A stretch of DNA of 64,000 nucleotides from Sphingobacterium bambusae (GCF_033955345.1 NZ_CP138332.1:558001-622000); one strand, 5' to 3'. Positions 17,218-26,921 are shown, numbered from the stretch's first letter. Numbers and translations are program-made. Notes: generated by a model not told the origin, from the letters alone.

Positions 17218-18129
17218 TTACAAAAGAAAAACAAGTACCTGATAGAACAGCCAGGTGCTGCCCAGACCAGCTAAAATACTGAGGCCGATGACCGTATGCC
17301 CGAGCTTAGCATTGAGATTAAACTGTTGCAGCAGCAAACTTGTGGCCACCAAATTGGGCATCGCCATTTCAAAAATAGCTACTTGTGCTATCTGCCCCTT
17401 CATGCCGAAGCCATAGCATAGCAAGAGCAAAAATGCTGGCCCCAGCAGCAGTTTATAGGTTAATGATAATCCTACAGCGAAAATCTCCGACCGATAGAAC
17501 GAGAAGGAAAGCTGCATACCTATGGAAAACAAAGCCAAGGGAGAAACAGTTCCGGCAAGCTGTGCAAAAAAAGGCTGTAGTGGATCGAGATCTATAAAGC
17601 GAGGAAGCAATAAGGCCGCCATACATCCCCACAAAGGAGGAAATGATAACACCCGCCTACACAGGTCGGCTAAGGAGATGTTTTTCCCGTTGCCGGCCGT
17701 GCCCTTTAGGGCGATGACCGTGCCCACTGCAGATAGCAGAAAGAAAGTCATCTGGTCGCTGATGATAGCCCAGCTGATCTGCTTATCCCCAAAATAACTG
17801 GCCACCAAGGGAAAGCCGACGAAGGAGGTATTGCTAAAACCGGATACCAGCATCAAGGTATGCGCCGTTCGCCGAGAAAAGCCAATCCGTCGTTGCAATA
17901 GCTTGATAAATACGATGGCGCCCAGTAAGATAAACACTGGCGCCAAGAGCAATAACAGGAAACGGTCATCCCAATGTAGCCCCGGCAAATAACGGAACGA
18001 CGTAGCCGGTAGACCAATGTAGACTATCCACGTATTAATACTTTTGAAGCCATCTGCACGCACAATTTTCCGTTCTTTTAACAGATATCCGGCGAACAAA
18101 CAAAATAAGATAACTAGGAAATTTGACAT
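17218..18129 (-). CDS. AEC-family (auxin efflux carrier-like) transporter
   Basis: 303 residues from the ATG at 18129 (MSNFLVILFCLFAGYLL); the open frame extends 11 codons further but the hydrophobic helix begins here. About ten membrane helices in two halves, with the FSNTSFVGFPLVASYFG motif and a C-terminal NLVATSLLLQQFNLN segment characteristic of PF03547. Known: bacterial members export or import organic acids such as malate or malonate. It is a single gene. The divergent PagL-like gene has its own promoter. Substrate unknown. Confidence 0.88.
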   Translation of the reverse strand: MSNFLVILFCLFAGYLLKERKIVRADGFKSINTWIVYIGLPATSFRYLPGLHWDDRFLLLLLAPVFILLGAIVFIKLLQRRIGFSRRTAHTLMLVSGFSNTSFVGFPLVASYFGDKQISWAIISDQMTFFLLSAVGTVIALKGTAGNGKNISLADLCRRVLSFPPLWGCMAALLLPRFIDLDPLQPFFAQLAGTVSPLALFSIGMQLSFSFYRSEIFAVGLSLTYKLLLGPAFLLLLCYGFGMKGQIAQVAIFEMAMPNLVATSLLLQQFNLNAKLGHTVIGLSILAGLGSTWLFYQVLVFLL

Positions 18130-18177
18130 ACTAACGTAAATACTGCCGATTGAACACCTCAAAAAGGAATTATGGCA

Positions 18178-18206
18178 TTGTAATTTCTCAGAAATTAATA
18201 ACTTTG
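18178..18206 (+). promoter_or_regulatory. Promoter of the PagL-like gene
   Basis: Seen: TTG (18178-18180), 18 nt, TAACTTTG (18199-18206), a full match to TANNTTTG, 33 nt before the chosen start. Confidence 0.6.
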
Positions 18207-18238
18207 CGCGCTAAGTTATCAAATATTTGGAAGTAACA

Positions 18239-19372
18239 TTGAAAAAAACACAGTATATTATAGGGATCGCACTACTATGGGCCACACGTAGCGCGGCACA
18301 GACTGACACCTTGCAAACCGCAAAATCGGCAAAAAATCCGCTTATCATTGAACTAGAGGTTGAAAATGGTGGAATCATAGCTTCAAAAGAAGTTAAAGAA
18401 ACTGCGTTTCAGCATGCTTACTACAATGGCGTAAACCTCAAGGTGGGCTGGAAGATACAGCATTCAGACGATCAATACTTTACACTATACAACAACCCTA
18501 TTTATGGTGTGGGTTTATATAGTAGTACCTTCAATACCGATATTATCGGCAGCCCATATGCCCTGTACGGCTTTATGCAATCGCCTTTTGGCAACTTGGA
18601 AAACAAACGTTGGGGATTTGACTACCGTATCGGTTTAGGTATTTCCGGAAACTTCAGGCCTTATAATGAAGAAACAAATCCGTTGAATGTAGTTATCGGA
18701 GCGCGTAATAACGTGTTTATCGATTTGGGGATTCGCGCACAGTATAAGCTTAATGCGAATTGGCGTGCCGGTGCAGGTTTGGCTTTCCATCATTTTTCTA
18801 ACGGAGCCATGCGCCTGCCAAACAAGGGAGTCAATCTGGTTCCGATTACCGCATCGATCACCTACCAGCCCAATGGAGAGAACGTTTTGCCGGACAAAAG
18901 TAAGATTGAACCATACAGCGACAATATACACTATCATGTGAACTACGGCATGGGCTGGAAACAATTGGAACGCGATATCGATCACCGCTTTCTGAAAATG
19001 ACTATGAGTGCCTACGCCAGTAAGCACGTGTCTCATAAGTGGCGGATGGGCGCCGGCTTTGATCTATTCTACTCCGAATCGGGTAATAGCGATCAAATTG
19101 CCGGTGACAAGAGCGGGCAGCTGAGCGCTAAGCTCTCCTACGGCCCGTCTTACTACCTCGCCCATGTATTGACACGGAATTTGATCTTAAATGGAAACGT
19201 TGGGTATTACCTGCACAAGCAGTACTTTAACGGCGAGATAACACGTATCTTCCTGCGAGCTGGAGCTCGCTATTATGTGTATGAAAACATCAATGCCGGT
19301 GTTTCCATTAAAGCGCATAAAGGCAAGGCGGACTTTATTGAATGGACCGTAGGCTACACCTTCAACAGATAA
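18239..19372 (+). CDS. PagL-like acyloxyacyl hydrolase (lipid A 3-O-deacylase family)
   Basis: 377 residues from the TTG at 18239, preceded by GGAAG, giving MKKTQYIIGIALLWATRSAAQ, a clean signal peptide; a TTG four codons earlier is less likely. The rest alternates beta-strands of an outer-membrane barrel and contains FHHFSNGAMRLPNKGVN, the His-Ser region used by PagL as catalytic pair. Known: PagL removes the 3-O acyl chain of lipid A; Bacteroidota relatives are annotated as acyloxyacyl hydrolases. The protein is longer than Proteobacterial PagL. Enzymatic activity is inferred from the motif. Confidence 0.83.
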   Translation: MKKTQYIIGIALLWATRSAAQTDTLQTAKSAKNPLIIELEVENGGIIASKEVKETAFQHAYYNGVNLKVGWKIQHSDDQYFTLYNNPIYGVGLYSSTFNTDIIGSPYALYGFMQSPFGNLENKRWGFDYRIGLGISGNFRPYNEETNPLNVVIGARNNVFIDLGIRAQYKLNANWRAGAGLAFHHFSNGAMRLPNKGVNLVPITASITYQPNGENVLPDKSKIEPYSDNIHYHVNYGMGWKQLERDIDHRFLKMTMSAYASKHVSHKWRMGAGFDLFYSESGNSDQIAGDKSGQLSAKLSYGPSYYLAHVLTRNLILNGNVGYYLHKQYFNGEITRIFLRAGARYYVYENINAGVSIKAHKGKADFIEWTVGYTFNR

Positions 19373-19390
19373 ATGAGATAAAGGCAGTAT

Positions 19391-19432
19391 ATCACAAAAA
19401 AAGAGAAGTTTAGCTTCTCTTTTTTTTGTGAT
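19391..19432. terminator. Bidirectional terminator
   Basis: Seen: ATCACAAAAAAAGAGAAG and its complement form a long stem around TTTAG, with A- and T-runs on each side, between convergent genes. Confidence 0.85.
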
Positions 19433-19455
19433 AATAAGTATTGATGTAGCTCGAC

Positions 19456-20055
19456 CTACATCACCAGTTTACGAATACTTTTCGCGAGGTTACGGTCTAC
19501 CGTGATATATCCAGGGTAGTAAATATTGCTATTTCCAATACGCATAGAAGGCTTAATCTTCAACACCAAAAAACCTTCTCCTTCGCGGGTAAAGATCTCG
19601 TTAAGCACACCCTCCAAGCCCTTTTCTTCCGTTGCACCAAAGATGTTGGCTTTAAATGTCAAGGGCACCGTCGTACTTTCTCCGGTAGCCAATTGCACGT
19701 TTTGATTCACATCGCCCTCAAACAAAGGTTTACCCTGTATCTCGATCAGGTATTTAAACGAATTGATCGATGTTTTCGAAGCCGTTGGATTGCTGATTTT
19801 CATATTCACGCGCGCTTCCAAAGGTAGATCCTTGCGCAACATGGCCAATGCTACCGCCGGCAGGGACGCGATATTTACACTATTTCCCGCGGTGTAGCTG
19901 TTGATAGCTCGGCCAGCTAGGCGTACGTCCTGCAACGATTCTACCGAATAATCACACTTTGCAAGCGCATCGATGTTATTCTTACTTACCGCACAGCCGC
20001 CCATAACCAGCGCCAACAACATGCAGCAAAACAGCGTTAAAGTTCTATTTTTCAT
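19456..20055 (-). CDS. LEA type 2-like lipoprotein
   Basis: 199 residues. A lipoprotein signal (LFCCMLLALVMGGC) is followed by a domain resembling LEA14/WHy: repeated beta segments such as ARVNMKISNPTASKTSINSF, YLIEIQGKPLFEGD and TVPLTFKANIFG. Known: LEA type 2 domains are beta-sandwich folds in cell-envelope and desiccation proteins; bacterial roles are poorly defined. It follows the outer-membrane protein gene by 14 nt on the minus strand and is the last gene before the terminator, so the two are probably co-expressed. Confidence 0.75.
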   Translation of the reverse strand: MKNRTLTLFCCMLLALVMGGCAVSKNNIDALAKCDYSVESLQDVRLAGRAINSYTAGNSVNIASLPAVALAMLRKDLPLEARVNMKISNPTASKTSINSFKYLIEIQGKPLFEGDVNQNVQLATGESTTVPLTFKANIFGATEEKGLEGVLNEIFTREGEGFLVLKIKPSMRIGNSNIYYPGYITVDRNLAKSIRKLVM

Positions 20056-20069
20056 ATTTCTATTGTCTA

Positions 20070-20819
20070 CTATTTTTTTCTACCACCAAAATTATAGGTA
20101 ACGCCCAACGTGAAGACCGCATTACCGGCTTTCAGGTAGTCGTTATCCAGCACATTAAAGTTGAAGCCGTTGGTATATTGCAACTGAAATCCCTTATTAA
20201 GCTCCATTCGTGTAAAGAATAGTGGCTCAATAAAGAAAGCTTCTTCTTTTGGACTCGCCAAATCGTTAATAGTAAAGTTCGTCATTGCCACACGGCTTGC
20301 ACGAATGGCTGTACCATAGTTCAAGTCACGCTTTTTACCAAACAAGTTTAACTTTTGTTTTCTTGTGGACGAGTAGTTCACCTGCACAAAGATCTTATCA
20401 AAATCCATGGCGCGTGTTTCTACGGGCTGCATCCCTGTCGTCGTAGCCCGGCGATCCACCTCTGTAGATGATCCCACACCGTAGCCCCCATACACCTCCA
20501 ACACCTGCCGTTTCTCCTTACCGATCTTGGTAAAATAGCCTACTCCGGCCTCGACCAGTTGCTGTCGAAAAAGTTCATTGCTATTTTCTCTGCCCCGGTC
20601 GATATAGGAGCCGTTCGCAATCACGGCGACATGCTTTCCAACAGCGACACCAGCGTTACCACTGAGATTGCCTTTGATATTGCTATGTGCAGCGAGGTAA
20701 ACCTCGCCCTGCTCCCGAAACATGGGTGTAGCCGGCACGTTGGGCATATAGATCGAGCTGCAAGCGCCCAGAGATAATGCAAGCGGCACCGCCCAGAGTT
20801 GTGTTAATTTGATTCGCAT
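20070..20819 (-). CDS. Putative outer-membrane beta-barrel lipoprotein
   Basis: 249 residues from the ATG at 20819 (MRIKLTQLWAVPLALSLGAC), chosen because it gives a lipoprotein signal with lipobox LGAC; the longer frame overlaps pyrF and is rejected. The mature region has many aromatic-ending amphipathic strands (EVYGGYGVGSSTEV, FVQVNYSSTR, LQYTNGFNFNVL) and ends FTLGVTYNFGGRKK, typical of a barrel closing strand. Inferred: an outer-membrane barrel of unknown function. It follows pyrF at a 77-nt gap and precedes the LEA-like lipoprotein. Confidence 0.68.
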   Translation of the reverse strand: MRIKLTQLWAVPLALSLGACSSIYMPNVPATPMFREQGEVYLAAHSNIKGNLSGNAGVAVGKHVAVIANGSYIDRGRENSNELFRQQLVEAGVGYFTKIGKEKRQVLEVYGGYGVGSSTEVDRRATTTGMQPVETRAMDFDKIFVQVNYSSTRKQKLNLFGKKRDLNYGTAIRASRVAMTNFTINDLASPKEEAFFIEPLFFTRMELNKGFQLQYTNGFNFNVLDNDYLKAGNAVFTLGVTYNFGGRKK

Positions 20820-20896
20820 AGTTTTTTCCACCAGCCTTAAAGCATAATTATTGTGCCAAAATAGGGCAGAAAAAGCAAAAGCTAGATCAACTAGCT

Positions 20897-21730
20897 TTAT
20901 ATAATGCCTGCTTTTAGGAGCTCGGCTTCCATCTCCTGCTGGAGAATCAGAGCTTCCGCCCGTGCGCGTTCTGCAAAGTCTCGTCCTTTGGATGCATAAA
21001 TAATACCCCGTGTGCTGTTGACCAACAAACCACAATCGGCGTTCATCCCATATTGGCAAACATCCTGTAGTGAGCCTCCTTGTGCTCCTACGCCGGGCAC
21101 CAGCAAGAAATGATCGGGTGCATGCTTACGCACCTGTAAAAATGCATCACCTCGGGTTGCGCCAACAACAAACATCGTGTTGTCTACCGTTCCCCATTCA
21201 CCCACCTTCTGCAATACGGATTCAAAAAGCTGCTCGCCCGATGCATCGCTGAAGTTCTGGAAATCCTTGCTTCCTGCATTCGATGTCAGTGCCAGAACGA
21301 TGGCCCACTTATTGGGGATATCAAGAAAGGGCGTCACAGAATCCTGTCCCATATATGGCGCAATCGTGATCGAGTCAAAACCCAAGCCCGACACCTGTTC
21401 ATCAAAGAAGGCCTGCGCATACATGGCCGAGGTATTTCCGATGTCGCCACGCTTGGCATCCGCAATGCTGAAGCAGTCTTTAGGCAATATTTCCCAAGTT
21501 TTTTGTAAGGATTGCCAACCTTTCACACCATAGCACTCATAGAAAGCAATATTCGGTTTGTAGGCCACGCAGAGATCCGCAGTAGCTTCGACGATAGCCT
21601 TGTTGAAGCTGAAAATAGGATCTTCATCGTCCAACAGGTGCTCTGGTATCTTCGTGATATCCGTATCCAAGCCTACACATAAAAAGCTTTTCTTATCTTT
21701 TATCGCCCGAACGAGTTCCGCTCTAGTCAT
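20897..21730 (-). CDS. pyrF: Orotidine 5'-phosphate decarboxylase (type 2)
   Basis: 277 residues, the size of the longer type-2 branch. Motifs in order: [14 protein letters not shown] (substrate-binding Asp), [30 protein letters not shown] (the catalytic DxKRxD cluster), [12 protein letters not shown], and the phosphate-binding [12 protein letters not shown] and [13 protein letters not shown]. Known: converts OMP to UMP, the last step of de novo pyrimidine synthesis. Its ATG overlaps the tlpA-like stop in an ATGA, so it is translationally coupled to that gene. Confidence 0.96.
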   Translation of the reverse strand: MTRAELVRAIKDKKSFLCVGLDTDITKIPEHLLDDEDPIFSFNKAIVEATADLCVAYKPNIAFYECYGVKGWQSLQKTWEILPKDCFSIADAKRGDIGNTSAMYAQAFFDEQVSGLGFDSITIAPYMGQDSVTPFLDIPNKWAIVLALTSNAGSKDFQNFSDASGEQLFESVLQKVGEWGTVDNTMFVVGATRGDAFLQVRKHAPDHFLLVPGVGAQGGSLQDVCQYGMNADCGLLVNSTRGIIYASKGRDFAERARAEALILQQEMEAELLKAGII

Positions 21731-22338
21731 TGTTTATTAATTAAAGTCGTCATAAAATCAAAAACCTCTTTTCGAGAATAATCGGCCATCCCCTCATGGT
21801 GTGCAGCAATGTTGCCTTCCTTGTCGAGAATAACCGTCGTCGGGATAGATTGTCCCAACCAATTGCTGGGAATCTCCGTTTCCGGAAAGTAAACTGGAAG
21901 ATCCATTTCTCCCTGTTCCATAAACTCACGCGCCTTTTCCGCCTCCCCATCTATTTCTACCAACATGAAGACGATCTGATCATTATCCTTAAACTTATCT
22001 TTCAACGCCTGTATAGACGGCATCTCCGCCTTACAAGGAGGGCACCAGGTTGCCCAAAAGTTGACAAAAACCACTTTGCCCGCCAAGTCGGCAATAGAAA
22101 CCACCTCTCCTTCCTCATTGCTGAACGATACATTGGCCTTAGCGCTTTGCTCTTGTCCCTCAGGCAGCGCAACGCTATCGCTTGGCGTTTCTAAATTAGG
22201 CTTGAACAAACCGATTTTCATAAGCCCTTGCTGAAACCAAGAGCGACTTGCCGGAATAATCAAAGCGACAATCAGTAAAACAAACAGCACATTACCGACA
22301 ATCTTCCAGGTTTTCTTTTTATCCTTCATGCGATTCAT
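21727..22338 (-). CDS. TlpA/ResA-like membrane-anchored thioredoxin
   Basis: About 203 residues from the ATG at 22338. One N-terminal membrane helix ([17 protein letters not shown]), then a periplasmic thioredoxin fold with [19 protein letters not shown] (CxxC active site) and [14 protein letters not shown] carrying the cis-Pro. Known: TlpA/ResA proteins reduce disulfides in exported proteins, for example in cytochrome maturation. It lies between the pseudouridine synthase (3 nt) and pyrF (4-nt overlap) in what looks like one operon. The partner is not identifiable. Confidence 0.9.
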   Translation of the reverse strand: MNRMKDKKKTWKIVGNVLFVLLIVALIIPASRSWFQQGLMKIGLFKPNLETPSDSVALPEGQEQSAKANVSFSNEEGEVVSIADLAGKVVFVNFWATWCPPCKAEMPSIQALKDKFKDNDQIVFMLVEIDGEAEKAREFMEQGEMDLPVYFPETEIPSNWLGQSIPTTVILDKEGNIAAHHEGMADYSRKEVFDFMTTLINKQ

Positions 22339-22341
22339 CAA

Positions 22342-23085
22342 TTAGCTATCAAATTTTTCCAACAACTTCACTAGGGTCGCAAAGTCCTTGGGATACGGTG
22401 CTTCAAAAGCATAGTCCTTGCCATCAATTGTGAAATTCACAAAGCGCGCATGGAGCGCAAAGCGTTTCATAATCGGCAATTCTTCCTGTTCCTTCGCCAT
22501 GGTAAAGCCGCGCTTCTTGATCTGCGAAAGGAAAACAGGTTTCCCGCGATACATGCTATCCCCCACAATAGCGGCATGTTGTGTCGCTAGGTGAATACGT
22601 ATTTGGTGCATCCTTCCGGTAATGGGCTTACATTCCACTAAGGTGAAATGTTTAAAGTACTGAATGGAATTGAATATGGTCTCCGCTTGTTTACCGTTCG
22701 CCCGATCGATGGATACATTCTTGTTGCCTTGGTTTAGAATAGGCAGGTCAACCAATAGATTATCAAATGTATGTGTACCGCCTATAACGGCATGGTAAAC
22801 CTTGTTGACGCGGCGGCGTTCAAATTCAATGGATACCAATCGGTAGGTCTCTGGATTTTTAGCAATCAACAAAATACCGGAGGTTTCTTTATCCAATCGA
22901 TGACAGACCTGCGCATCCGCATGATATTTCTTTGCCAACCGAAGGATATTCACTTCTCCACCACTGCGGTCATCCAATGAAGCCACAAATGGCGGCTTAT
23001 TGATGACGATCAAATTATCATCCTCAAAAATGATTAAGTCCTGAAATTTCGGGAATTTAAATAAACGATTTTCGCTTTCCTGCAT
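22342..23085 (-). CDS. RluA-family rRNA pseudouridine synthase
   Basis: 247 residues from the ATG at 23085 (the GTG two codons earlier is less likely). RluA/RluD catalytic motif VCHRLDKETSGILLIAK supplies the catalytic aspartate; KPITGRMHQIRIHLAT is the conserved C-terminal element. There is no S4 domain at the N-terminus, unlike full RluD. Known: the family isomerises uridine to pseudouridine in 23S rRNA or tRNA. It heads the tlpA-pyrF operon and diverges from panB. Exact target site unknown. Confidence 0.92.
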   Translation of the reverse strand: MQESENRLFKFPKFQDLIIFEDDNLIVINKPPFVASLDDRSGGEVNILRLAKKYHADAQVCHRLDKETSGILLIAKNPETYRLVSIEFERRRVNKVYHAVIGGTHTFDNLLVDLPILNQGNKNVSIDRANGKQAETIFNSIQYFKHFTLVECKPITGRMHQIRIHLATQHAAIVGDSMYRGKPVFLSQIKKRGFTMAKEQEELPIMKRFALHARFVNFTIDGKDYAFEAPYPKDFATLVKLLEKFDS

Positions 23086-23171
23086 AAGCACAAAAATAAG
23101 AAATATAGGATAGATAAAAGAGCAGCCTCCGTCATTATGGGATTATTTAGCATATTTCTGTTTTAATTATT

Positions 23172-23179
23172 TAGTTTTG
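23172..23179 (+). promoter_or_regulatory. Candidate -7 box for panB
   Basis: Seen: TAGTTTTG, a match to TANNTTTG, 20 nt upstream of the panB start. No clear TTTG element at the usual distance, so tentative. Confidence 0.4.
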
Positions 23180-23198
23180 CCTAACAAAAACAATACAG

Positions 23199-24014
23199 AT
23201 GTCAGTAAATAAGATAATCAAACGCGTAACAACAAATACCATCATGGGCATGAAACAGCAGGGCGAAAAGATCAGCATGTTGACGGCCTACGACTATTCG
23301 ATGGCACGCGCGCTGGATGAAGCCGGAATAGATATTTTGTTGGTGGGTGATTCAGCGGCAAATGTTTTTGCTGGCTATGAAACAACCCTTCCCATTACGT
23401 TGGATCATATGATCTACCATGCGAGCGCTGTTGCCCGCGGAACAAAAAGAGCTTTGGTATTGGTGGATCTTCCTTTTGGTGAATACCAAGGCACCGCAGA
23501 AGATGCTTTTAAAGCAGCCGTGCGCATGATGAAGGAATCTGGTGCACACGCCTTGAAACTGGAAGGCGGAACGGAAATTTTAGAAAACATTAAAAAGATT
23601 ATCGATGCAGGCATTCCCGTATGTGGACACCTTGGTTTAACACCACAGGCCATCAATAAATTTGGAACCTTTGGTGTTCGGGCGCAAGAAGAAGCCGAAG
23701 CCGAAAAACTAAAAGCCGATGCCTTGGCTCTACAGGAAATCGGATGTTTCGCCATTGTTCTAGAGAAAATCCCGGCCAAACTAGCCAAAGTAGTGTCCGA
23801 ATCGCTTACTATCCCTACGATCGGTATCGGTGCTGGAAATGATTGCGACGGACAAGTATTGGTGGTTAACGATATGCTCGGTTTCACCAAAGATTTTAAA
23901 CCTAAATTTCTACGTCAATATATGCAGCTGTATAGCGGAGTCGTCGAAGCGGCCAGCCAGTATGCGGCCGACGTAAAATCAGGGAATTACCCCAACGAAA
24001 ACGAACAGTATTAA
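23199..24014 (+). CDS. panB: 3-methyl-2-oxobutanoate hydroxymethyltransferase
   Basis: 271 residues. Motifs: [31 protein letters not shown] (metal-binding D51), [13 protein letters not shown] (D90), [12 protein letters not shown] [19 protein letters not shown] and [21 protein letters not shown]. Known: makes ketopantoate for pantothenate and coenzyme A. It is the usual length for the family. A small membrane protein gene follows 9 nt after its stop and may be co-transcribed; the rest of the pan pathway is not in the window. Confidence 0.97.
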   Translation: MSVNKIIKRVTTNTIMGMKQQGEKISMLTAYDYSMARALDEAGIDILLVGDSAANVFAGYETTLPITLDHMIYHASAVARGTKRALVLVDLPFGEYQGTAEDAFKAAVRMMKESGAHALKLEGGTEILENIKKIIDAGIPVCGHLGLTPQAINKFGTFGVRAQEEAEAEKLKADALALQEIGCFAIVLEKIPAKLAKVVSESLTIPTIGIGAGNDCDGQVLVVNDMLGFTKDFKPKFLRQYMQLYSGVVEAASQYAADVKSGNYPNENEQY

Positions 24015-24023
24015 TCCAACCCC

Positions 24024-24632
24024 ATGCGCTTTGTCCTGATCTTTGTATTACTGGCTATTCTGGTCTATTATATTTCCAGAAGGTTCATGATGTCTGCACC
24101 GCAGCGCACGGGGCTTACACAAAGCCGCAGGCAGAACCTGCAGTTGCTGGATACCCAGCCCGGTTTGTTGGCCAAGGTCACGCGGAGCACCATGATGACC
24201 GTAGGGATTGGCGTAGTGCTTTTTTTTCTTATCCTTATTATTGGAATGAAGATCAAAATATTATGGATTGCACTTCCACTAAGTCTTTATCTTATCGGCC
24301 AACTGTTTGTGTACAGCAACCATATGAAGGTTGTCCGAAACCAACGCCTATACTTTGATCCGCAGCAAGGCGATGTACTGGTGCAATACAGCAATGGAGA
24401 GCAGCTGCAGTTCAATCTGCTCCGGGATATACAGTCTGTAGCCGAAGTGAAGTCTGTGCAAAAGAATAGAGATACCCTTTTTGGTTATTATAAGCTAGAG
24501 CTCAAACAAGGACAGTTGGTTATCCCCTATTTGCTGGAACAAAATCCGCAGCCCATCAACAAGCAGTTTTTTGATTGTTTAGCGACGAACTATCTGATAG
24601 TCGTCGAAAGTCGACTCTTCCCTATTATATAA
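24024..24632 (+). CDS. Membrane protein of unknown function
   Basis: 202 residues. A hydrophobic helix opens the protein (LIFVLLAILVYYI), followed by two more around 57-97 (VGIGVVLFFLILIIGMKIKIL, in two parts, and IALPLSLYLIGQLFVY). The C-terminal ~100 residues are soluble with a PH-like pattern of strands (RLYFDPQQGDVLVQYSNGEQL, TLFGYYKLELKQGQL). I do not recognise the family. It lies 9 nt after panB, and a long inverted repeat follows. Confidence 0.6.
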   Translation: MRFVLIFVLLAILVYYISRRFMMSAPQRTGLTQSRRQNLQLLDTQPGLLAKVTRSTMMTVGIGVVLFFLILIIGMKIKILWIALPLSLYLIGQLFVYSNHMKVVRNQRLYFDPQQGDVLVQYSNGEQLQFNLLRDIQSVAEVKSVQKNRDTLFGYYKLELKQGQLVIPYLLEQNPQPINKQFFDCLATNYLIVVESRLFPII

Positions 24633-24676
24633 AACATAAAAAGCAGCAAATTTTGCTGCTTTTTATGTTTTATATA
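24626..24676. terminator. Long bidirectional terminator (25-bp stem)
   Basis: Seen: 25-nt arms (left TATATAAAACATAAAAAGCA and 5 more bases) that are exact complements meeting at one central base. A- and T-runs lie within the arms. It separates the membrane-protein gene from the convergent obg gene. Confidence 0.8.
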
Positions 24677-24686
24677 ACCAATATTC

Positions 24687-25685
24687 TTATTCGTTTATTG
24701 CTTTCCAGATCATGTCTTTCAGTTGCGGAATATTTTTACCAGCAACAGAAGAAATAAAGATAGCCGGAATTCCTTTCGGCAATGTCTGCGACATCTCCGC
24801 TTCCAGTTCCTCGTCCAGCATGTCCGCTTTCGTTACGGCCAATAAGCGCGGCTTATCGATCAACTCGGGGTTGTAGGCCGTGAGCTCATTCAGCAGAATC
24901 TTGTACTCTTCCTCTATGCTACGATCCGTATCCGCCGGAACCATAAACAGCAATACAGAATTTCGTTCAATGTGGCGTAGGAAACGGTAACCCAAACCTT
25001 TGCCTTGCGATGCCCCTTCGATGATACCGGGGATATCCGCCATGACGAACGATTTATTATCCCGATAGCCCACAATACCTAAATTAGGCACCAATGTGGT
25101 AAAAGGATAGTTCGCAATTTCAGGCTTAGCTGCCGAAACCACAGACAGTAAAGTCGATTTACCCGCATTTGGAAAACCTACCAAACCAACGTCAGCCAGT
25201 ACTTTCAGCTCCAATATGATCCATTGTTCCTTACCCGGAAGACCGGGCTGCGAAAAGCGAGGTGTCTGCTGTGTAGACGATTTAAAGTGCCAGTTTCCCA
25301 ATCCACCTTTCCCACCAGGGGTCAGGATTTTTGTCTCGCCATCTTCCGTGATATCAAAAAGCACTTCGCCCGTTTCGGCATCCTTAGCTATTGTGCCTAG
25401 TGGAACCTCCAATATCTCATCTAGACCTGTTGCGCCACTACGTAGCGACGAACCACCAGACTCTCCATTTGCCGCAATAATATGTTTACGGAATTTCAAA
25501 TGCAGCAGGGTCCAGTGTTGGGTAGATCCCTTTAGGATAATATGGCCACCGCGTCCACCATCACCGCCATCAGGGCCACCTTTGGCCGTGAATTTATCGC
25601 GGTGCAAATGCGCAGAACCGGCACCACCATGCCCCGAACGGCAACACACCTTCACATAATCTACAAAATTTGAGCCTTGGGCCAT
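24687..25685 (-). CDS. obgE: Obg GTPase, ribosome assembly
   Basis: 332 residues. The glycine-rich OBG fold (about 1-158) includes [33 protein letters not shown] and [14 protein letters not shown]. The GTPase domain has Walker [14 protein letters not shown] (near 165), the switch region [26 protein letters not shown] and the base-recognition AVTKADML. Known: a 50S-assembly and stress-control GTPase. It lacks the extra C-terminal OCT domain of Proteobacterial Obg, as in other Bacteroidota. It follows adk on the same strand with a 19-nt gap. Confidence 0.95.
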   Translation of the reverse strand: MAQGSNFVDYVKVCCRSGHGGAGSAHLHRDKFTAKGGPDGGDGGRGGHIILKGSTQHWTLLHLKFRKHIIAANGESGGSSLRSGATGLDEILEVPLGTIAKDAETGEVLFDITEDGETKILTPGGKGGLGNWHFKSSTQQTPRFSQPGLPGKEQWIILELKVLADVGLVGFPNAGKSTLLSVVSAAKPEIANYPFTTLVPNLGIVGYRDNKSFVMADIPGIIEGASQGKGLGYRFLRHIERNSVLLFMVPADTDRSIEEEYKILLNELTAYNPELIDKPRLLAVTKADMLDEELEAEMSQTLPKGIPAIFISSVAGKNIPQLKDMIWKAINE

Positions 25686-25704
25686 ATTCCTATTTTATTA
25701 GCTA

Positions 25705-26274
25705 TTAATATTGATCAATGATCGTGGTCAACGATTGAAAGATGGTTTCAATTTCGCCGATGCCATCCACCTTCGCCAGTTTTCCTTGCTGCTCATAGTA
25801 CGGAAGTACATGAATTGTTTTGCTGAAATACTCCTCTATGCGTTTTTTCAACTTGTCGGCAGCATCATCTGCTCTACCTGAGATTTCCTGTCTTTTGGCG
25901 ATACGCTGGGTCAATTCCTCCTCGGTCACATCCAACGCCACAACTCCTGAAATTTGTTGGCCAATAGACAACAAAAAAGCATCCAACGCTTCCGCTTGCG
26001 CTACTGTCCTTGGGAAACCATCAAAAATAAAACCTTTGGCTGCAGGATTCTTTTTGATCTCCTCTTCCAACATGGCAATCGTAATCGAATCAGGAACAAG
26101 ATTACCTTCCGCAATGATCTGGCTTACTTGTTGACCAAGCTCGGTTTGGTTTTTAATGTGTGCACGAAAAATATCGCCTGTAGAAATGTGTACCAACTGA
26201 TATTTCTCGATAAGTTTTTCAGATTGAGTACCCTTACCAGCACCTGGAGGACCGAATAAGACAAGGTTTAGCAT
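25705..26274 (-). CDS. adk: Adenylate kinase, short-lid form
   Basis: 189 residues. P-loop LFGPPGAGKGTQSEKL, NMP-binding HISTGDIFRAHI, and FIFDGFPRTVAQAEAL are all present. The lid is short: AKRQEISGRADDAADKLKKR without the zinc-finger insert, so the protein is about 25 residues shorter than the E. coli type. Known: AMP + ATP gives 2 ADP. Upstream of obg on the same strand, a common pairing in this phylum. Two tRNA-Arg genes follow further upstream. Confidence 0.96.
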   Translation of the reverse strand: MLNLVLFGPPGAGKGTQSEKLIEKYQLVHISTGDIFRAHIKNQTELGQQVSQIIAEGNLVPDSITIAMLEEEIKKNPAAKGFIFDGFPRTVAQAEALDAFLLSIGQQISGVVALDVTEEELTQRIAKRQEISGRADDAADKLKKRIEEYFSKTIHVLPYYEQQGKLAKVDGIGEIETIFQSLTTIIDQY

Positions 26275-26347
26275 AGTTTGTAGTAATTTAATTCTATGTT
26301 CGAAAAAAAAGCCTAATCCGATAGAGAATTAGGCTTCGTGTACTAAG

Positions 26348-26421
26348 TGCGCTCAAAGGGAGTCGAACCCCTAACCTCCTGATCCGTAGTCAGGTGCTCT
26401 ATCCAATTAAGCTATGAGCGC
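26348..26421 (-). tRNA. tRNA-Arg (anticodon ACG), copy 1
   Basis: Seen: acceptor arms GCGCTCA/TGAGCGC, D-arm with AATTGGATAG loop, anticodon stem CTGAC/... with loop CTACGGA, T-arm GGGGTTCGACTCCC, discriminator A. CCA is not encoded. Identical to the copy at 26797-26870. Confidence 0.95.
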
Positions 26422-26796
26422 GGCAACCATTACTTCTTGGCATAGTGCCTTTCCGTTTTGGTGATGCAAATATAGGCAAATGGATTTTCTCTGCAAATTT
26501 TTTTTCACTTTTTGGTCACAAGAAAGAGCTAACACGCTACGGATCAAAGCAAGAAATTTTTATATTTTGCCAGCTGGCCTTTCCATTCCAATATACGTAT
26601 AACAATCGAACAGGCTTGCTTCCTATTTTGAGGATATTCGCTACCCGAGCAACCTAACCCAGCGAGAGCCATGAATCTTGCGCAAAGCTCAGCAACATGT
26701 CCGATAATTTCGAAAAGCAAGGAAACCTTCAATTGAAAACAATCGTGCAAATAGGGTGAGAAAGTCTTTAGCTGATAAAAGTGAGAAGAAAAAAAG
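26422..26796. other. Spacer between the two tRNA-Arg genes
   Basis: 375 nt with no convincing gene. It contains the tRNA-Arg copy 1 promoter near 26467-26497; a 70-codon ORF on the plus strand and a 68-codon ORF on the minus strand overlap each other and look like chance. Confidence 0.6.
26467..26497 (-). promoter_or_regulatory. Promoter of tRNA-Arg copy 1
   Basis: Seen on the minus strand: TTTG (26494-26497), 19 nt, TATATTTG (26467-26474), a full consensus match, then GCATCAC. Confidence 0.8.
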
Positions 26797-26870
26797 TGCG
26801 CTCAAAGGGAGTCGAACCCCTAACCTCCTGATCCGTAGTCAGGTGCTCTATCCAATTAAGCTATGAGCGC
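26797..26870 (-). tRNA. tRNA-Arg (anticodon ACG), copy 2
   Basis: Seen: the same 74 nt as copy 1, including discriminator A. The pair likely arose by duplication and raises Arg-ACG tRNA dosage. Confidence 0.95.
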
Positions 26871-26921
26871 AAACTTTCAAAACGAATGTTGCAAAAGATG
26901 CTGTTGTCGTTTTCAGTGATG

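Noticed and set aside
20820..21059. N-terminal extension of the outer-membrane lipoprotein gene
   Set aside because: It overlaps the end of pyrF in another frame, while the internal ATG at 20819 gives a clean lipoprotein signal.
26445..26750. Overlapping small ORFs between the tRNA-Arg genes
   Set aside because: They overlap each other on both strands, share the tRNA promoter sequence, and have no features of real proteins.
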